DNA of 64,000 bases, from positions 3,792,553 to 3,856,552 of the forward strand of contig NZ_CP101655.1 of NCBI RefSeq assembly GCF_028830055.1. Reading direction: 5' to 3'. Each line of letters opens with the position of its first letter. The stretch's first letter is position 1. Both the position numbers and the translations under genes were made by a program. The notes below the pieces were generated by a model that did no database searches, was not told the DNA's origin, and saw only the letters and a list, made by a program, of their open reading frames with translations. Of this stretch, positions 33,924-42,013 are shown piece by piece. The DNA is from Pseudomonas serboccidentalis (GTDB taxonomy: Bacteria > Pseudomonadota > Gammaproteobacteria > Pseudomonadales > Pseudomonadaceae).

Positions 33924-35351
33924 ATGACCCTTTTTTATGCCCACCTGCTGTCCTGGAGCGCCGCCTTGCTGGTGCTCGACGCAATGTTCTGGCACTTCGC
34001 GCCCTTCACGCATCGCGCCCCACGGGTCGGTATTCGCCTGGTGCTGTTTCTCGGCTTCAGCGCACTGATCATCAATGCCGGCGTCAGCCCGTTGCTGGCG
34101 CCGGTGTTTGCCGATGACCGCGTGGCGCAATTGGGCGCGACAGCGCTGGGGATTGTCTGGTGGCTGTACGCCGCGCGCGTCTTGACCGAAGTGATCGGCC
34201 TGGTGCTGATGCGGCGCATCGGTCACAGCGGTCGGCTGTTGCAGGACGTGATCGGCGCGCTGGTGTTTCTGGCAGCAATCGTCGCGGCCGCCGGTTATGT
34301 GCTGGAGCTGCCGGTCAAAGGCTTGCTGGCGACTTCCGGGGTGGTGGCGATCGTCGTCGGTCTGGCGTTGCAAAGTACCCTGAGCGACGTGTTCTCCGGG
34401 ATCGTGCTCAACACCACCAAGCCGTATCAGGTGGATGATTTCGTGGTGATCGACGGCGTCGAGGGCAAGGTGCTCGACATCGACTGGCGCGCCACGCACC
34501 TGCTGACCAGCGTCGGCACCCTGGCCGTGGTGCCGAACTCGGTGGCGGCCAAGGCGAAGATCGTCAATCTCAGTCGCCCGACCAACCTGCACGGTGTCTC
34601 GATCAGCATCAAGGTGCCGAATCATATCCGTCCACGGCGGGTGCTCGACGCCCTCGACCGCACCCTGCAAGGCAGCAGCAGTCTGCTGTTGAATCCGCCG
34701 CCCAAAGCCGTGCTGAAAGAGGCCGGTGAAGAAATGTCGGAGTACGTCGCCAGCGGCTTTATCAGTGAACTGGGCAAGAAAAGCGAGGTGCGCAATCAAC
34801 TGTTCGACCTCGCCCACAGGCATCTCGAAGCCGCGGGTATTTCCCGACATCCGGATGGCGTGATCGAGCCGTCGACCCGCGCCCGGGCGTTGCTCGATGA
34901 AGTGAAAGTCTTCCGCTCGTTGAGCCATGAGGAACGCGATCGCCTCGCCGAATCGATGGTCGCGCAACAGTACGCGGCCGGTCAGGTGGTGCTGGGGCTG
35001 GATGAGGTCCCCGACAGTCTGTTTGTCATCGCCACCGGTGTGGTCAGTGCGACCGTGCCCGATGGCAGCGGCCAGACCGAAGCCGGACGCATGGGACCGA
35101 GCGAGGTCATGGGCGAACAGAGCATCCTCGCCGATACGCCGTCGCAAGCCACGTTTACCGCGTTGACGTCGAGCATCATCTATCGCCTCGACAAAGCCCT
35201 GACCCGCCAATGCATGGCGCAGCGCAGCGAAGTCGGCCAGGCGCTGAACAAACTGCAGGCCGTGCGACAGCAGAACAGCCGCCTCGCACTGATGACGAAA
35301 CCGGCGCCGATGCGCAAGGGTGGTTTTCTGGGTTGGTTGCAGAAACGTTAA
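33924..35351 (+). CDS. MscS-family mechanosensitive channel with C-terminal cyclic-nucleotide-binding-like domain
   Basis: The 475-residue protein has four N-terminal membrane helices, then the MscS pore helix and beta domain (GLLATSGVVAIVVGLALQST, SGIVLNTTKPYQVDDFVVID, VVPNSVAAKAKIVNLSRP; residues 130-235). It has a C-terminal cNMP-binding-like module (about residues 330-445: VFRSLSHEERDRLAESMV, LFVIATGVVSATVP, GEQSILADTPSQATFTA). The GE-x-LL/RxA phosphate cassette is only partly conserved (GEQSILADTPSQA). This layout occurs in bacterial cyclic-nucleotide-gated MscS relatives. The start is ATG 33924; an upstream frame extension would translate the REP. Confidence 0.9.
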   Translation: MTLFYAHLLSWSAALLVLDAMFWHFAPFTHRAPRVGIRLVLFLGFSALIINAGVSPLLAPVFADDRVAQLGATALGIVWWLYAARVLTEVIGLVLMRRIGHSGRLLQDVIGALVFLAAIVAAAGYVLELPVKGLLATSGVVAIVVGLALQSTLSDVFSGIVLNTTKPYQVDDFVVIDGVEGKVLDIDWRATHLLTSVGTLAVVPNSVAAKAKIVNLSRPTNLHGVSISIKVPNHIRPRRVLDALDRTLQGSSSLLLNPPPKAVLKEAGEEMSEYVASGFISELGKKSEVRNQLFDLAHRHLEAAGISRHPDGVIEPSTRARALLDEVKVFRSLSHEERDRLAESMVAQQYAAGQVVLGLDEVPDSLFVIATGVVSATVPDGSGQTEAGRMGPSEVMGEQSILADTPSQATFTALTSSIIYRLDKALTRQCMAQRSEVGQALNKLQAVRQQNSRLALMTKPAPMRKGGFLGWLQKR

Positions 35352-35355
35352 AAGC

Positions 35356-35432
35356 AAAAGATCGCAGCCTGCGGCAGCTCCTACAGAGGAACGCGTTCCA
35401 ATGTGGGAGCTGCCGCAGGCTGCGATCTTTTG
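35356..35432. repeat. REP-type inverted pair, class A
   Basis: AAAAGATCGCAGCCTGCGG faces CCGCAGGCTGCGATCTTTTG between the converging ends of the MscS-type gene and ycaC, only a few bases from both stop codons. Confidence 0.85.
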
Positions 35433-35438
35433 ATCTTC

Positions 35439-36062
35439 TTACTTGGCGGTGAACTTGGTGTAGCTGTTGATCAGGTTGCGATAGTTCGGCAGGCGTTCGG
35501 ACAGCAGATGCGCCAGGCCTTCCATGTCGTTGCGCCAGTCGCCCTGCAGCTCGCAGGCCACGGCGAACCAGTTCAGCAGGTGTGCACCGGCAGCCGACAT
35601 CCGCGCCCACGCCGCTTGTTGCACGGTGGTGTTGAAGGTGCCGGAAGAATCGGTCACCACGAACACTTCGAAACCTTCGGCGATGGCCGACAGGGTCGGG
35701 AACGCCACGCAGACGTCAGTCACCACACCGGCGATGATCAGTTGCTTGCGGCCGGTGGCCTTGATCGCCTTGACGAAGTCTTCGTTGTCCCAGGCATTGA
35801 TCTGGCCTGGACGCTGAATGAACGGCGCGTCCGGGAATTGCTCGCGCAGCTCAGGCACGATCGGGCCGTTGGGACCGGCGTCGAAGCTGGTGGTGAGGAT
35901 GGTCGGCAGCTTGAAGAACTTGGCGATGTCGCCCAGCGCCAGCACGTTGTTCTTGAACTCGTTGGGGGTGAAGTCCTGCACCAGCGAGATCAGACCGGTC
36001 TGGTGATCGACCAGCAGCACGACCGCATCATCTTTGTTCAGACGCTTGTAGGGAACGCTCAT
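35439..36062 (-). CDS. ycaC: isochorismatase-family hydrolase YcaC
   Basis: The 207-residue protein matches YcaC closely, including the catalytic positions at the family numbering: Asp19 (LLVDHQTG), Arg84 (FIQRPGQINAWDN) and Cys118 (AGVVTDVCVAF). YcaC forms octamers or larger assemblies; its physiological substrate is unknown. It is the last gene of a co-directional set behind the amidohydrolase (68-nt gap), and ends next to a REP pair. The GGAGTTT upstream of the ATG is a normal ribosome site. Confidence 0.92.
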   Translation of the reverse strand: MSVPYKRLNKDDAVVLLVDHQTGLISLVQDFTPNEFKNNVLALGDIAKFFKLPTILTTSFDAGPNGPIVPELREQFPDAPFIQRPGQINAWDNEDFVKAIKATGRKQLIIAGVVTDVCVAFPTLSAIAEGFEVFVVTDSSGTFNTTVQQAAWARMSAAGAHLLNWFAVACELQGDWRNDMEGLAHLLSERLPNYRNLINSYTKFTAK

Positions 36063-36130
36063 GGGAAACTCCTTGGGATGGATGTTGCAGGAAGCGCCGT
36101 ACCGGTTGGCCGGCGCTTTATATGGAAAAA

Positions 36131-37969
36131 TCAGAAAGCGAAACAGGAACAGCCGAACGCGCCCCAGAACCCGGCGAAATCGCTGACCGGCGCGTTCGAC
36201 AGGCGTGCTTTTTCATGGCTGTGCGAATGCACCGCGCAGGCACCGACACACTGGTGCACTTGCGCCTGCAGCGGCGAATTCGGCCGCCAGTGGCCCGGCA
36301 CCTTGACCACCGGCGACCAGTCCGGCAGCACGGGAATCGAGCGTGGGCCGAGGTCTTCGAAATCGCCGGCGGCGTAGACAATCTTGCCGCCGACCACAGT
36401 CAGCACCGACTCGATCCACTTGATCGCTTCTTCCTCGACATTGAAGAAGTCCGCGCTCAGCGCCGCCAGATCCGCCAGTTGCCCGACCTTGATCTGGCCC
36501 TTTTTGCCCTGCTCGGAGGAGAACCAGGCGCTGCCGTGGGTGAACAGCTCCAGCGCCGTGCTGCGCGGCAGACCTTCTTCGTACAAGGCCAGACCGCCGA
36601 CGGTGCGACCGCTGACCATCCAGTACAGCGAAGTCCACGGGTTGTAGCTGGACACCCGCGTGGCGTCAGTGCCAGCGCCTACCGGCACGCCCTCGGCGAG
36701 CATGCGTTTGATCGGCGGCGTGGCCTCGGCCGCCTGTTTGCCGTAACGATCGACAAAGTACTCACCCTGGAACGCCATGCGATCCTGAATCGCGATGCCG
36801 CCGCCCAGTGCCCTCACCCGTTCGATGTTCTGCGGGGTGATGGTTTCGGCGTGGTCGAAGAACCACGGCAGACCGTTGAATGGAATGTCGCGATTGACCT
36901 TCTCGAACACGTCGAGCATGCGGCTGATCGATTCGTTGTAAGTGGCGTGCAGACGGAACGGCCAGCGCTGCTCGACCAGATGGCGCACCACCGGCTCCAG
37001 CTCCTGTTCCATGGTTTGCGGCAGGTCCGGGCGCGGCTCGAGGAAGTCTTCGAAGTCGGCGGCGGAGAACACCAGCATCTCGCCGGCGCCGTTGTGCCGC
37101 AGGTAATCGTCGCCCTGGTGCAGGGTGACGCTGCCGGTCCAGTTCTGGAAGTCGCTGAGCTCTTCCTTGGGCTTCTGGGTGAACAGGTTGTAGGCGATGC
37201 GCACGGTCAACTGGTCATCCTTGGCCAGCTGTTCGATCACCTGATAGTCGTCCGGATAGTTCTGGAAACCACCGCCGGCATCGATCGCGCTGGTCAGGCC
37301 AAGGCGATTGAGTTCGCGCATGAACTGGCGCGTCGAGTTGACCTGGTACTCCAGCGGCAGCTTCGGCCCCTTGGCCAGCGTCGAGTACAGAATCATCGCG
37401 TTCGGCCGCGCCACCAGCATCCCGGTCGGGTTGCCATTGGCGTCACGGACAATCTCGCCACCCGGCGGGTTCGGCGTGTCGCGGGTGTAACCGGCAACCC
37501 GCAGGGCCGCGCGGTTAAGCAGCGCGCGGTCGTACAGGTGCAGGACAAACACCGGGGTGTCCGGCGCGGCCTGGTTGAGTTCTTCGAGGGTCGGCATGCG
37601 TTTTTCGGCGAACTGGAATTCGTTCCAGCCACCGACCACGCGCACCCATTGCGGGGTCGGCGTGCGGTCGGCCTGCTCCTTGAGCATGCGTAGCGCATCG
37701 GCCAGCGACGGCACGCCTTCCCAGCGCAGTTCGAGGTTGTAATTGAGGCCGCCACGGATCAGGTGCAGGTGCGAGTCGTTGAGACCGGGGATCACGCAGC
37801 GGCCATGCATGTCGATCACTTGCGTGTTCGGCCCGCGCAGGGCCATGGCCTGGTTATCATTGCCGACGACGACAAAGCGGCCGTCGGTAATGGCCACGGC
37901 ACTGGCCAGCGGTTTGGTGCGGTCGACGGTGTGAAACTGGCCATTGAATAAAATCAGATCGGCGCTCAT
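36131..37969 (-). CDS. amidohydrolase, YtcJ-like
   Basis: The 612-residue protein belongs to the amidohydrolase_3 group. The N-terminal beta sandwich is followed by the metal motif VIPGLNDSHLHLIRGG (about residues 65-80) and the barrel with FDHAETITPQN and GAGTDATRVSSYNPW further along. C-terminal text returns to the sandwich (VGQLADLAALSADFFN). There is an additional Cys/His-rich tail (QVHQCVGACAVHSHSHEKA). These enzymes hydrolyse amide or ester bonds of unassigned substrates. It is followed by ycaC and preceded by the ABM gene at 43 nt, probably in one transcript. Confidence 0.9.
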   Translation of the reverse strand: MSADLILFNGQFHTVDRTKPLASAVAITDGRFVVVGNDNQAMALRGPNTQVIDMHGRCVIPGLNDSHLHLIRGGLNYNLELRWEGVPSLADALRMLKEQADRTPTPQWVRVVGGWNEFQFAEKRMPTLEELNQAAPDTPVFVLHLYDRALLNRAALRVAGYTRDTPNPPGGEIVRDANGNPTGMLVARPNAMILYSTLAKGPKLPLEYQVNSTRQFMRELNRLGLTSAIDAGGGFQNYPDDYQVIEQLAKDDQLTVRIAYNLFTQKPKEELSDFQNWTGSVTLHQGDDYLRHNGAGEMLVFSAADFEDFLEPRPDLPQTMEQELEPVVRHLVEQRWPFRLHATYNESISRMLDVFEKVNRDIPFNGLPWFFDHAETITPQNIERVRALGGGIAIQDRMAFQGEYFVDRYGKQAAEATPPIKRMLAEGVPVGAGTDATRVSSYNPWTSLYWMVSGRTVGGLALYEEGLPRSTALELFTHGSAWFSSEQGKKGQIKVGQLADLAALSADFFNVEEEAIKWIESVLTVVGGKIVYAAGDFEDLGPRSIPVLPDWSPVVKVPGHWRPNSPLQAQVHQCVGACAVHSHSHEKARLSNAPVSDFAGFWGAFGCSCFAF

Positions 37970-38012
37970 CGCAGTTCCTCAAGCAAAGTGAAAAGGAGCA
38001 AACCCCGCGCGC

Positions 38013-38639
38013 TCAACGTGGCGAGGTTTCTTGGGAATCGAGGTGTTCATGCACCTGGCTGGCTTCGAGCCACGGCGCAAATAATCGAGTGACCGGCGGC
38101 ATCACCACGTACACCACCGACAGGACGATGGTCAGGGTGATCAGGAACGTCGCGACCACGTAATTCGAAAGGAGCGGATGCAGCGCCAGCAGCGGCCCCC
38201 AGATCAGCGGCACGAGCAAAGTGTGCGGCAGAATCACCAGCAGCGTGACGACGGCCTGCTTCCAGCGCGGCGGCGGCGAAGCAGCATCGACCAGTGGCGT
38301 AAACCAGAATTCATTGATCGGCGCGACTTCGGTCTGATCGCCATCAGCCAGCATCGGCGCGGCTTCGGCGACCAGTGCCTGACGCTGCGACGACTCCAGC
38401 CAGCCTTGCATCGCTTCGGTGGAGCTGAAGCGCAGTACGCAGGTATAGAAGTCGAGACGGCCGCGCTTGCCGCGCACCACGTCCACACCCAAATGGCCTT
38501 CACGCTGCCCCGCCACGCGGACGATATTGCGCAGCCAAGCCTCATACGCTGACTCGAAACCGGCCTTGACCCGGTGCTTGATAATCAGCGTGACCGTCTC
38601 ATCGGCCCCCGGCGTTTGTGGATCGAGGACTTCAGGCAT
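38013..38639 (-). CDS. antibiotic-biosynthesis-monooxygenase (ABM) domain protein with C-terminal membrane helices
   Basis: The 208-residue product has an ABM/dimeric alpha-beta barrel domain (VTLIIKHRVKAGFESAYEAW, FYTCVLRFSSTEAMQGWLES; residues 15-115), then two hydrophobic helices (about 135-160 and 165-185). This membrane-tethered ABM form is known in proteobacteria next to DoxX and amidohydrolase genes. Catalysis is not demonstrated for this subgroup. Its ATG overlaps the DoxX stop by 8 nt, so expression is coupled. Confidence 0.85.
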   Translation of the reverse strand: MPEVLDPQTPGADETVTLIIKHRVKAGFESAYEAWLRNIVRVAGQREGHLGVDVVRGKRGRLDFYTCVLRFSSTEAMQGWLESSQRQALVAEAAPMLADGDQTEVAPINEFWFTPLVDAASPPPRWKQAVVTLLVILPHTLLVPLIWGPLLALHPLLSNYVVATFLITLTIVLSVVYVVMPPVTRLFAPWLEASQVHEHLDSQETSPR

Positions 38640-39048
38640 AACGCAGCACTCCGGGTAAACGAACAGAAATCGCCAGCCGTCCCGGCCCGGCGATGAACAC
38701 AGTGGTGAACAGGATCAACAGCAACCAGCCGAACTGCCCCTCGGCCACACTCCATTGCGGATGCACGACCAGCAGCGCCACCAGCAGCACAAACAGAATA
38801 GGCAAGCAGGCCAATCGCGCCAGCACCCCGCCGACGATCAGTAGCGGGCAGAGGACTTCGGCGAAAATCGCCAGGCATAGGGTCAGGTGGGCACCGAGGT
38901 GAAACGGGTCTTCGATCAGTTGCAGTTGCGCGGTGAAGTCGAGCAGCTTGGGCAAGCCGTGAACCCACAGCAGGAACAGTCCGCCGCTGATCCGTAGAAA
39001 CAGCAGACCGATGTTCTGTGCCCGTTCATCGCGTTGTGATGCGCTCAT
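38632..39048 (-). CDS. DoxX family membrane protein
   Basis: The 138-residue protein has four predicted helices with the DoxX pattern: NIGLLFLRISGGLFLLWVHG, LGAHLTLCLAIFAEVLCPLL, GGVLARLACLPILFVLLVAL and GWLLLILFTTVFIAGPG. DoxX proteins are small quinone-associated or redox membrane subunits. It is the first gene of the DoxX-ABM-amidohydrolase-YcaC set. A LysR gene lies upstream on the same strand, separated by a REP pair. Confidence 0.88.
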   Translation of the reverse strand: MSASQRDERAQNIGLLFLRISGGLFLLWVHGLPKLLDFTAQLQLIEDPFHLGAHLTLCLAIFAEVLCPLLIVGGVLARLACLPILFVLLVALLVVHPQWSVAEGQFGWLLLILFTTVFIAGPGRLAISVRLPGVLRYA

Positions 39049-39147
39049 GACCCTACCCTTTCGTTCTCATCGGGTTGAATCATGCTCGGTGCGGGCGGGG
39101 GGAAATTGAATGGATGTGCTCAGTTACCAACAGACGCGACAGCTTTG

Positions 39148-39226
39148 TGTAGGCGCTGCCGAAGGCTGCGATCTTTTGATTCTGTTGTTGAAGATCAAAA
39201 GATCGCAGCCTTCGGCAGCTCCTACA
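39148..39226. repeat. REP-type inverted pair, class A
   Basis: TGTAGGCGCTGCCGAAGGC faces its near complement (GCCTTCGGCAGCTCCTACA), a variant in which CGAAGG replaces CGCAGG in both arms. The compensatory change shows that the hairpin is maintained. It lies between the LysR stop and the DoxX gene. Confidence 0.85.
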
Positions 39227-39237
39227 CGGAGAAGATG

Positions 39238-40161
39238 TCAGGCAGACGGGATGTCCAGCGGCGCGGCCATGAACTGGCTGATCCGCGAACGCAGCCAGCG
39301 CTCGGCCGGGTCGTTGTCATGCACCCCGCTCCAGGCCATCGACAGTTGCGCCGCATCGATCGGGAACGGCGGATCTTCGGCGCGCAGTTTGCAGCCCTCG
39401 ACCAGCGCACAGGCTGCGTAATCCGGCACCGTGGCGATCATTTCGGTGCCGGCGAGCAAGGCGCGCAAGCCGCTGAATTGCGGCACGCCCAAGACCACGC
39501 GGCGCGAACGGCCGACCTTGGCCAGGTCCAGATCGATATTGCCGCTCAGATCGCCCGAGAACGACACCATCGCGTGAGGGCGCTCGCAGTATTCGTCGAG
39601 GGTCAGCGGCCCCGGGCGGTCGTCACCGCGCAGGACTTTGCAGGGAATGTCGCGCAAGGTCTTGCGCTTGGCGTTGGCCGGCAGATCGGTGGTGTAGCTC
39701 ACGCCGACGGAGATTTCCCCGGACGCCAGCAGCGCCGGCATCAACAGATAGTTGGCGCGCCGCACGACCACGACGATCCCCGGCGCCTCTTGCTGAAGCT
39801 GGCGCAGCAACGGTGGAAACAGGCCGAACTCAGCGTCGTCCGACAAGCCGATGCGAAACACATCGCAACTGCTCGCCGGTTCGAACTCCTTGGCCCGACT
39901 GACCGCGCCGGAGATGACATCCATCGCCGGTTGCAGCTCTTTGAGAATCGCCAGCGCCCGCGCGGTCGGCTCCATGCCGCGACCGTTGCGCAACAGCAAA
40001 GGATCGTCAAACAGATCGCGCAAACGCCCCAACGCGGCGCTGACGGCCGGTTGCCCCATGAACAGTTTTTCGGCGACGCGGGTCAGGTTCTTTTCGAACA
40101 TCAGCGCTTCGAAAATCACCAGCAGGTTCATGTCGACGCGACGCAGATCGTTACGGTTCAT
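39238..40161 (-). CDS. LysR-family transcriptional regulator (NodD-like group)
   Basis: The 307-residue protein starts MNRNDLRRVDMNLLVIFEAL and has the helix-turn-helix FEKNLTRVAEKLFMGQPAVS, AALGRLRDLFDDPLLLR (residues 18-60), typical of the NodD/LeuO-like subgroup. An effector domain follows with DVFRIGLSDDAEFGLFPPLL. It is upstream of and co-directional with DoxX, and may regulate that gene set or the MBL-fold gene on its other side. Its 3' end abuts a REP pair. Confidence 0.92.
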   Translation of the reverse strand: MNRNDLRRVDMNLLVIFEALMFEKNLTRVAEKLFMGQPAVSAALGRLRDLFDDPLLLRNGRGMEPTARALAILKELQPAMDVISGAVSRAKEFEPASSCDVFRIGLSDDAEFGLFPPLLRQLQQEAPGIVVVVRRANYLLMPALLASGEISVGVSYTTDLPANAKRKTLRDIPCKVLRGDDRPGPLTLDEYCERPHAMVSFSGDLSGNIDLDLAKVGRSRRVVLGVPQFSGLRALLAGTEMIATVPDYAACALVEGCKLRAEDPPFPIDAAQLSMAWSGVHDNDPAERWLRSRISQFMAAPLDIPSA

Positions 40162-40215
40162 GGGCTTGTTTTCCTTTTCGGTGTCAGCCGCTTTGGCGAG
40201 TGGGCGCTGCGCACT

Positions 40216-41199
40216 TTACTCGATTAACGGCACCTTGGCCGCGCGCTTGTACGGACCGTATTCCACGGGCACCCACTGAAAGTGTTTGCCTTGCGCAGTG
40301 ATGTGACCGATACCCGGGAACGGCAGGTGCGCCGCCGTCACCCACGTCTTGCTGGCGACCGCCGCGCTGAAGACCGCCTGACGAGCGTTGATCGCTTGCG
40401 CACTGTTGACGTCAAAGCCGATCGACACTTCCGGGTGCTCAAACTGCACAGCGAGGTTATGCACCAGATCGCCCATGAAGACGATGCTCTGATTCTGCGA
40501 GGTGAAACGGTAGGTGGTGCTGCCCGGCGTATGTCCGGCTTCGAGTGTCGCTTCGACTAATCCAGGCAACGGCGACTGGCCAGCGGCAAAAGTCTTGAAA
40601 CGCCCGGTGGCGACGTAGGGCGCAGTGGAGTCCTGGGCGATCTTGAAAAACTCTCTGGCGCCGGCCGCAGCTTTGGCCAGCGCGGTCGGATCGAGCCAAT
40701 AATCCGCTTCAGCCTTGGCGGCATAAACCGTGGCATGCGTGAACAACGCTTGTTTCTGTGCATCGACCAGACCACAGACATGATCAAGGTGCAGGTGCGT
40801 CAGCAAGATCGTATCGACCTGCTCTGGCTGGTAGCCGGCCGCCCGCATATTCGCCAGGAGCTGCCCGGCGGTGGCGCCAATGCATTGCCCGGCACCGCTA
40901 TCGACCAGAATCAGTTGCTTGCCGGTATTGACCAGAAAAGCATTGAACGCCGTCTGTACACCCGGGAATTCAATCGAACGGCGTGCCAGCAGTGCGCGGA
41001 TCTGGGCCTGACTCATGCCCTGCAACAGCTTCGGCGACAGGTCGTTGTACCCATCGAACAACGCGGTGACCTCGTAATCCCCCAAGGCCAGGCGGAAATA
41101 GCCCGGCGCCTGAGTGCCCTGCTGTGGTGCCTGCGCCATGGCACCGGAAATCACTAGCGCGCACGTCAGCGCCGTCGCTGCTTTAAAGATGCCTTTCAT
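40216..41199 (-). CDS. secreted MBL-fold metallo-hydrolase
   Basis: The 327-residue product has a Sec signal (MKGIFKAATALTCALVISGAMA-QA) and the metallo-beta-lactamase zinc motif LLTHLHLDHVCGL (about residues 133-145). It also has TLEAGHTPGSTTYRF (later His) and FMGDLVHNLAVQFEHP (bridging Asp). The family includes lactonases and arylsulfatase-like enzymes. An acyl-lactone or ester substrate is possible, but the usual lactonase HxDH plus Tyr arrangement cannot be confirmed here. It lies upstream of the LysR gene at 54 nt. Confidence 0.9.
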   Translation of the reverse strand: MKGIFKAATALTCALVISGAMAQAPQQGTQAPGYFRLALGDYEVTALFDGYNDLSPKLLQGMSQAQIRALLARRSIEFPGVQTAFNAFLVNTGKQLILVDSGAGQCIGATAGQLLANMRAAGYQPEQVDTILLTHLHLDHVCGLVDAQKQALFTHATVYAAKAEADYWLDPTALAKAAAGAREFFKIAQDSTAPYVATGRFKTFAAGQSPLPGLVEATLEAGHTPGSTTYRFTSQNQSIVFMGDLVHNLAVQFEHPEVSIGFDVNSAQAINARQAVFSAAVASKTWVTAAHLPFPGIGHITAQGKHFQWVPVEYGPYKRAAKVPLIE

Positions 41200-41447
41200 T
41201 TGATTCCCCCTGAACCTGCCGATTGCAGCGCCTCATCGATTCGCCACGCTTGCAGTCATCGTGCCGCAAACAGTGGGGCGCAGACTTGCAGGGATGTGCT
41301 GAGTTCAGGCCAATGCGCTGGAATTAACAACGATTAACTCGTCAGCCTCCCGCCCTCGCCCAACAATGAAGCCCTCTGCGCAGCGTTGTTTTTTTGACCT
41401 GAGGGGATGCGCCGACCGTGCATTCCCCATCGACACGGACTTTGGCC

Positions 41448-41879
41448 ATGGCTCACTTACAGCACAGCGTCGCCCTCGCCCCTGCCAACGAACCACGCAA
41501 GACCGGGGTCGGCGGACTCAGTCCGCAACGTGAACGACAGGTCAAACAACTGATCCTCGAACGCCTCGGCGAGAGCCTTGAGGTCACCGAACTGGCCCGC
41601 GCCTGTTCACTGTCACGCAGCCATTTTTCCCGCGCCTTCAAATGCAGCACAGGGGTTTCGCCGCAGGACTGGATCCGCGAACAGCGCATCGCCCGTGCCA
41701 AGCTGCTGATCCGCTGCACCGGTCTGAGCCTGACGCAGATCAGCCTGGAATGCGGCTTCTGCGATCAGGCGCATTTCTGTCACATGTTCACCCGCAGCGA
41801 AGGGATCAACCCGTTCGCCTGGCGCTGCCAGGTCATGCGTGAAGGCAAAGAGACCCGGACACGGCCCATGAGCTTTTGA
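41448..41879 (+). CDS. AraC-family regulator, DNA-binding domain only
   Basis: The 143-residue protein is almost entirely an AraC double helix-turn-helix: LEVTELARACSLSRSHFSRA, then LSLTQISLECGFCDQAHFCH and MFTRSEGINPFAWR (about residues 45-130). No sensor domain is present, so its activity must be set by abundance or a partner. The ATG at 41448 is used; a GTG at 41418 is possible. The gene for a winged-helix/NB-ARC regulator begins directly after it on the same strand, suggesting co-expression. Confidence 0.85.
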   Translation: MAHLQHSVALAPANEPRKTGVGGLSPQRERQVKQLILERLGESLEVTELARACSLSRSHFSRAFKCSTGVSPQDWIREQRIARAKLLIRCTGLSLTQISLECGFCDQAHFCHMFTRSEGINPFAWRCQVMREGKETRTRPMSF

Positions 41880-42013
41880 GCGTTGCGCAAGAGCCTGCCG
41901 TTGCACTGATGGCCAAACCTGAGGAATATGCTGCGATACCCTGCACCAGACGGTCTGCGTCTTCACGTAGCGCCCCTGTGCCGGGATCGTCGCATCACCG
42001 CAGGAGTGTGCTG

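Noticed and set aside
32739..35357. 872-codon minus-strand frame opposite the esterase and MscS genes
   Set aside because: It is a shadow frame rich in His, Arg, Gln and Gly, runs through two REPs, and both plus-strand genes have clear family motifs.
36122..37693. 523-codon plus-strand frame opposite the amidohydrolase
   Set aside because: It is the complement of a well-supported gene and shows typical shadow composition.
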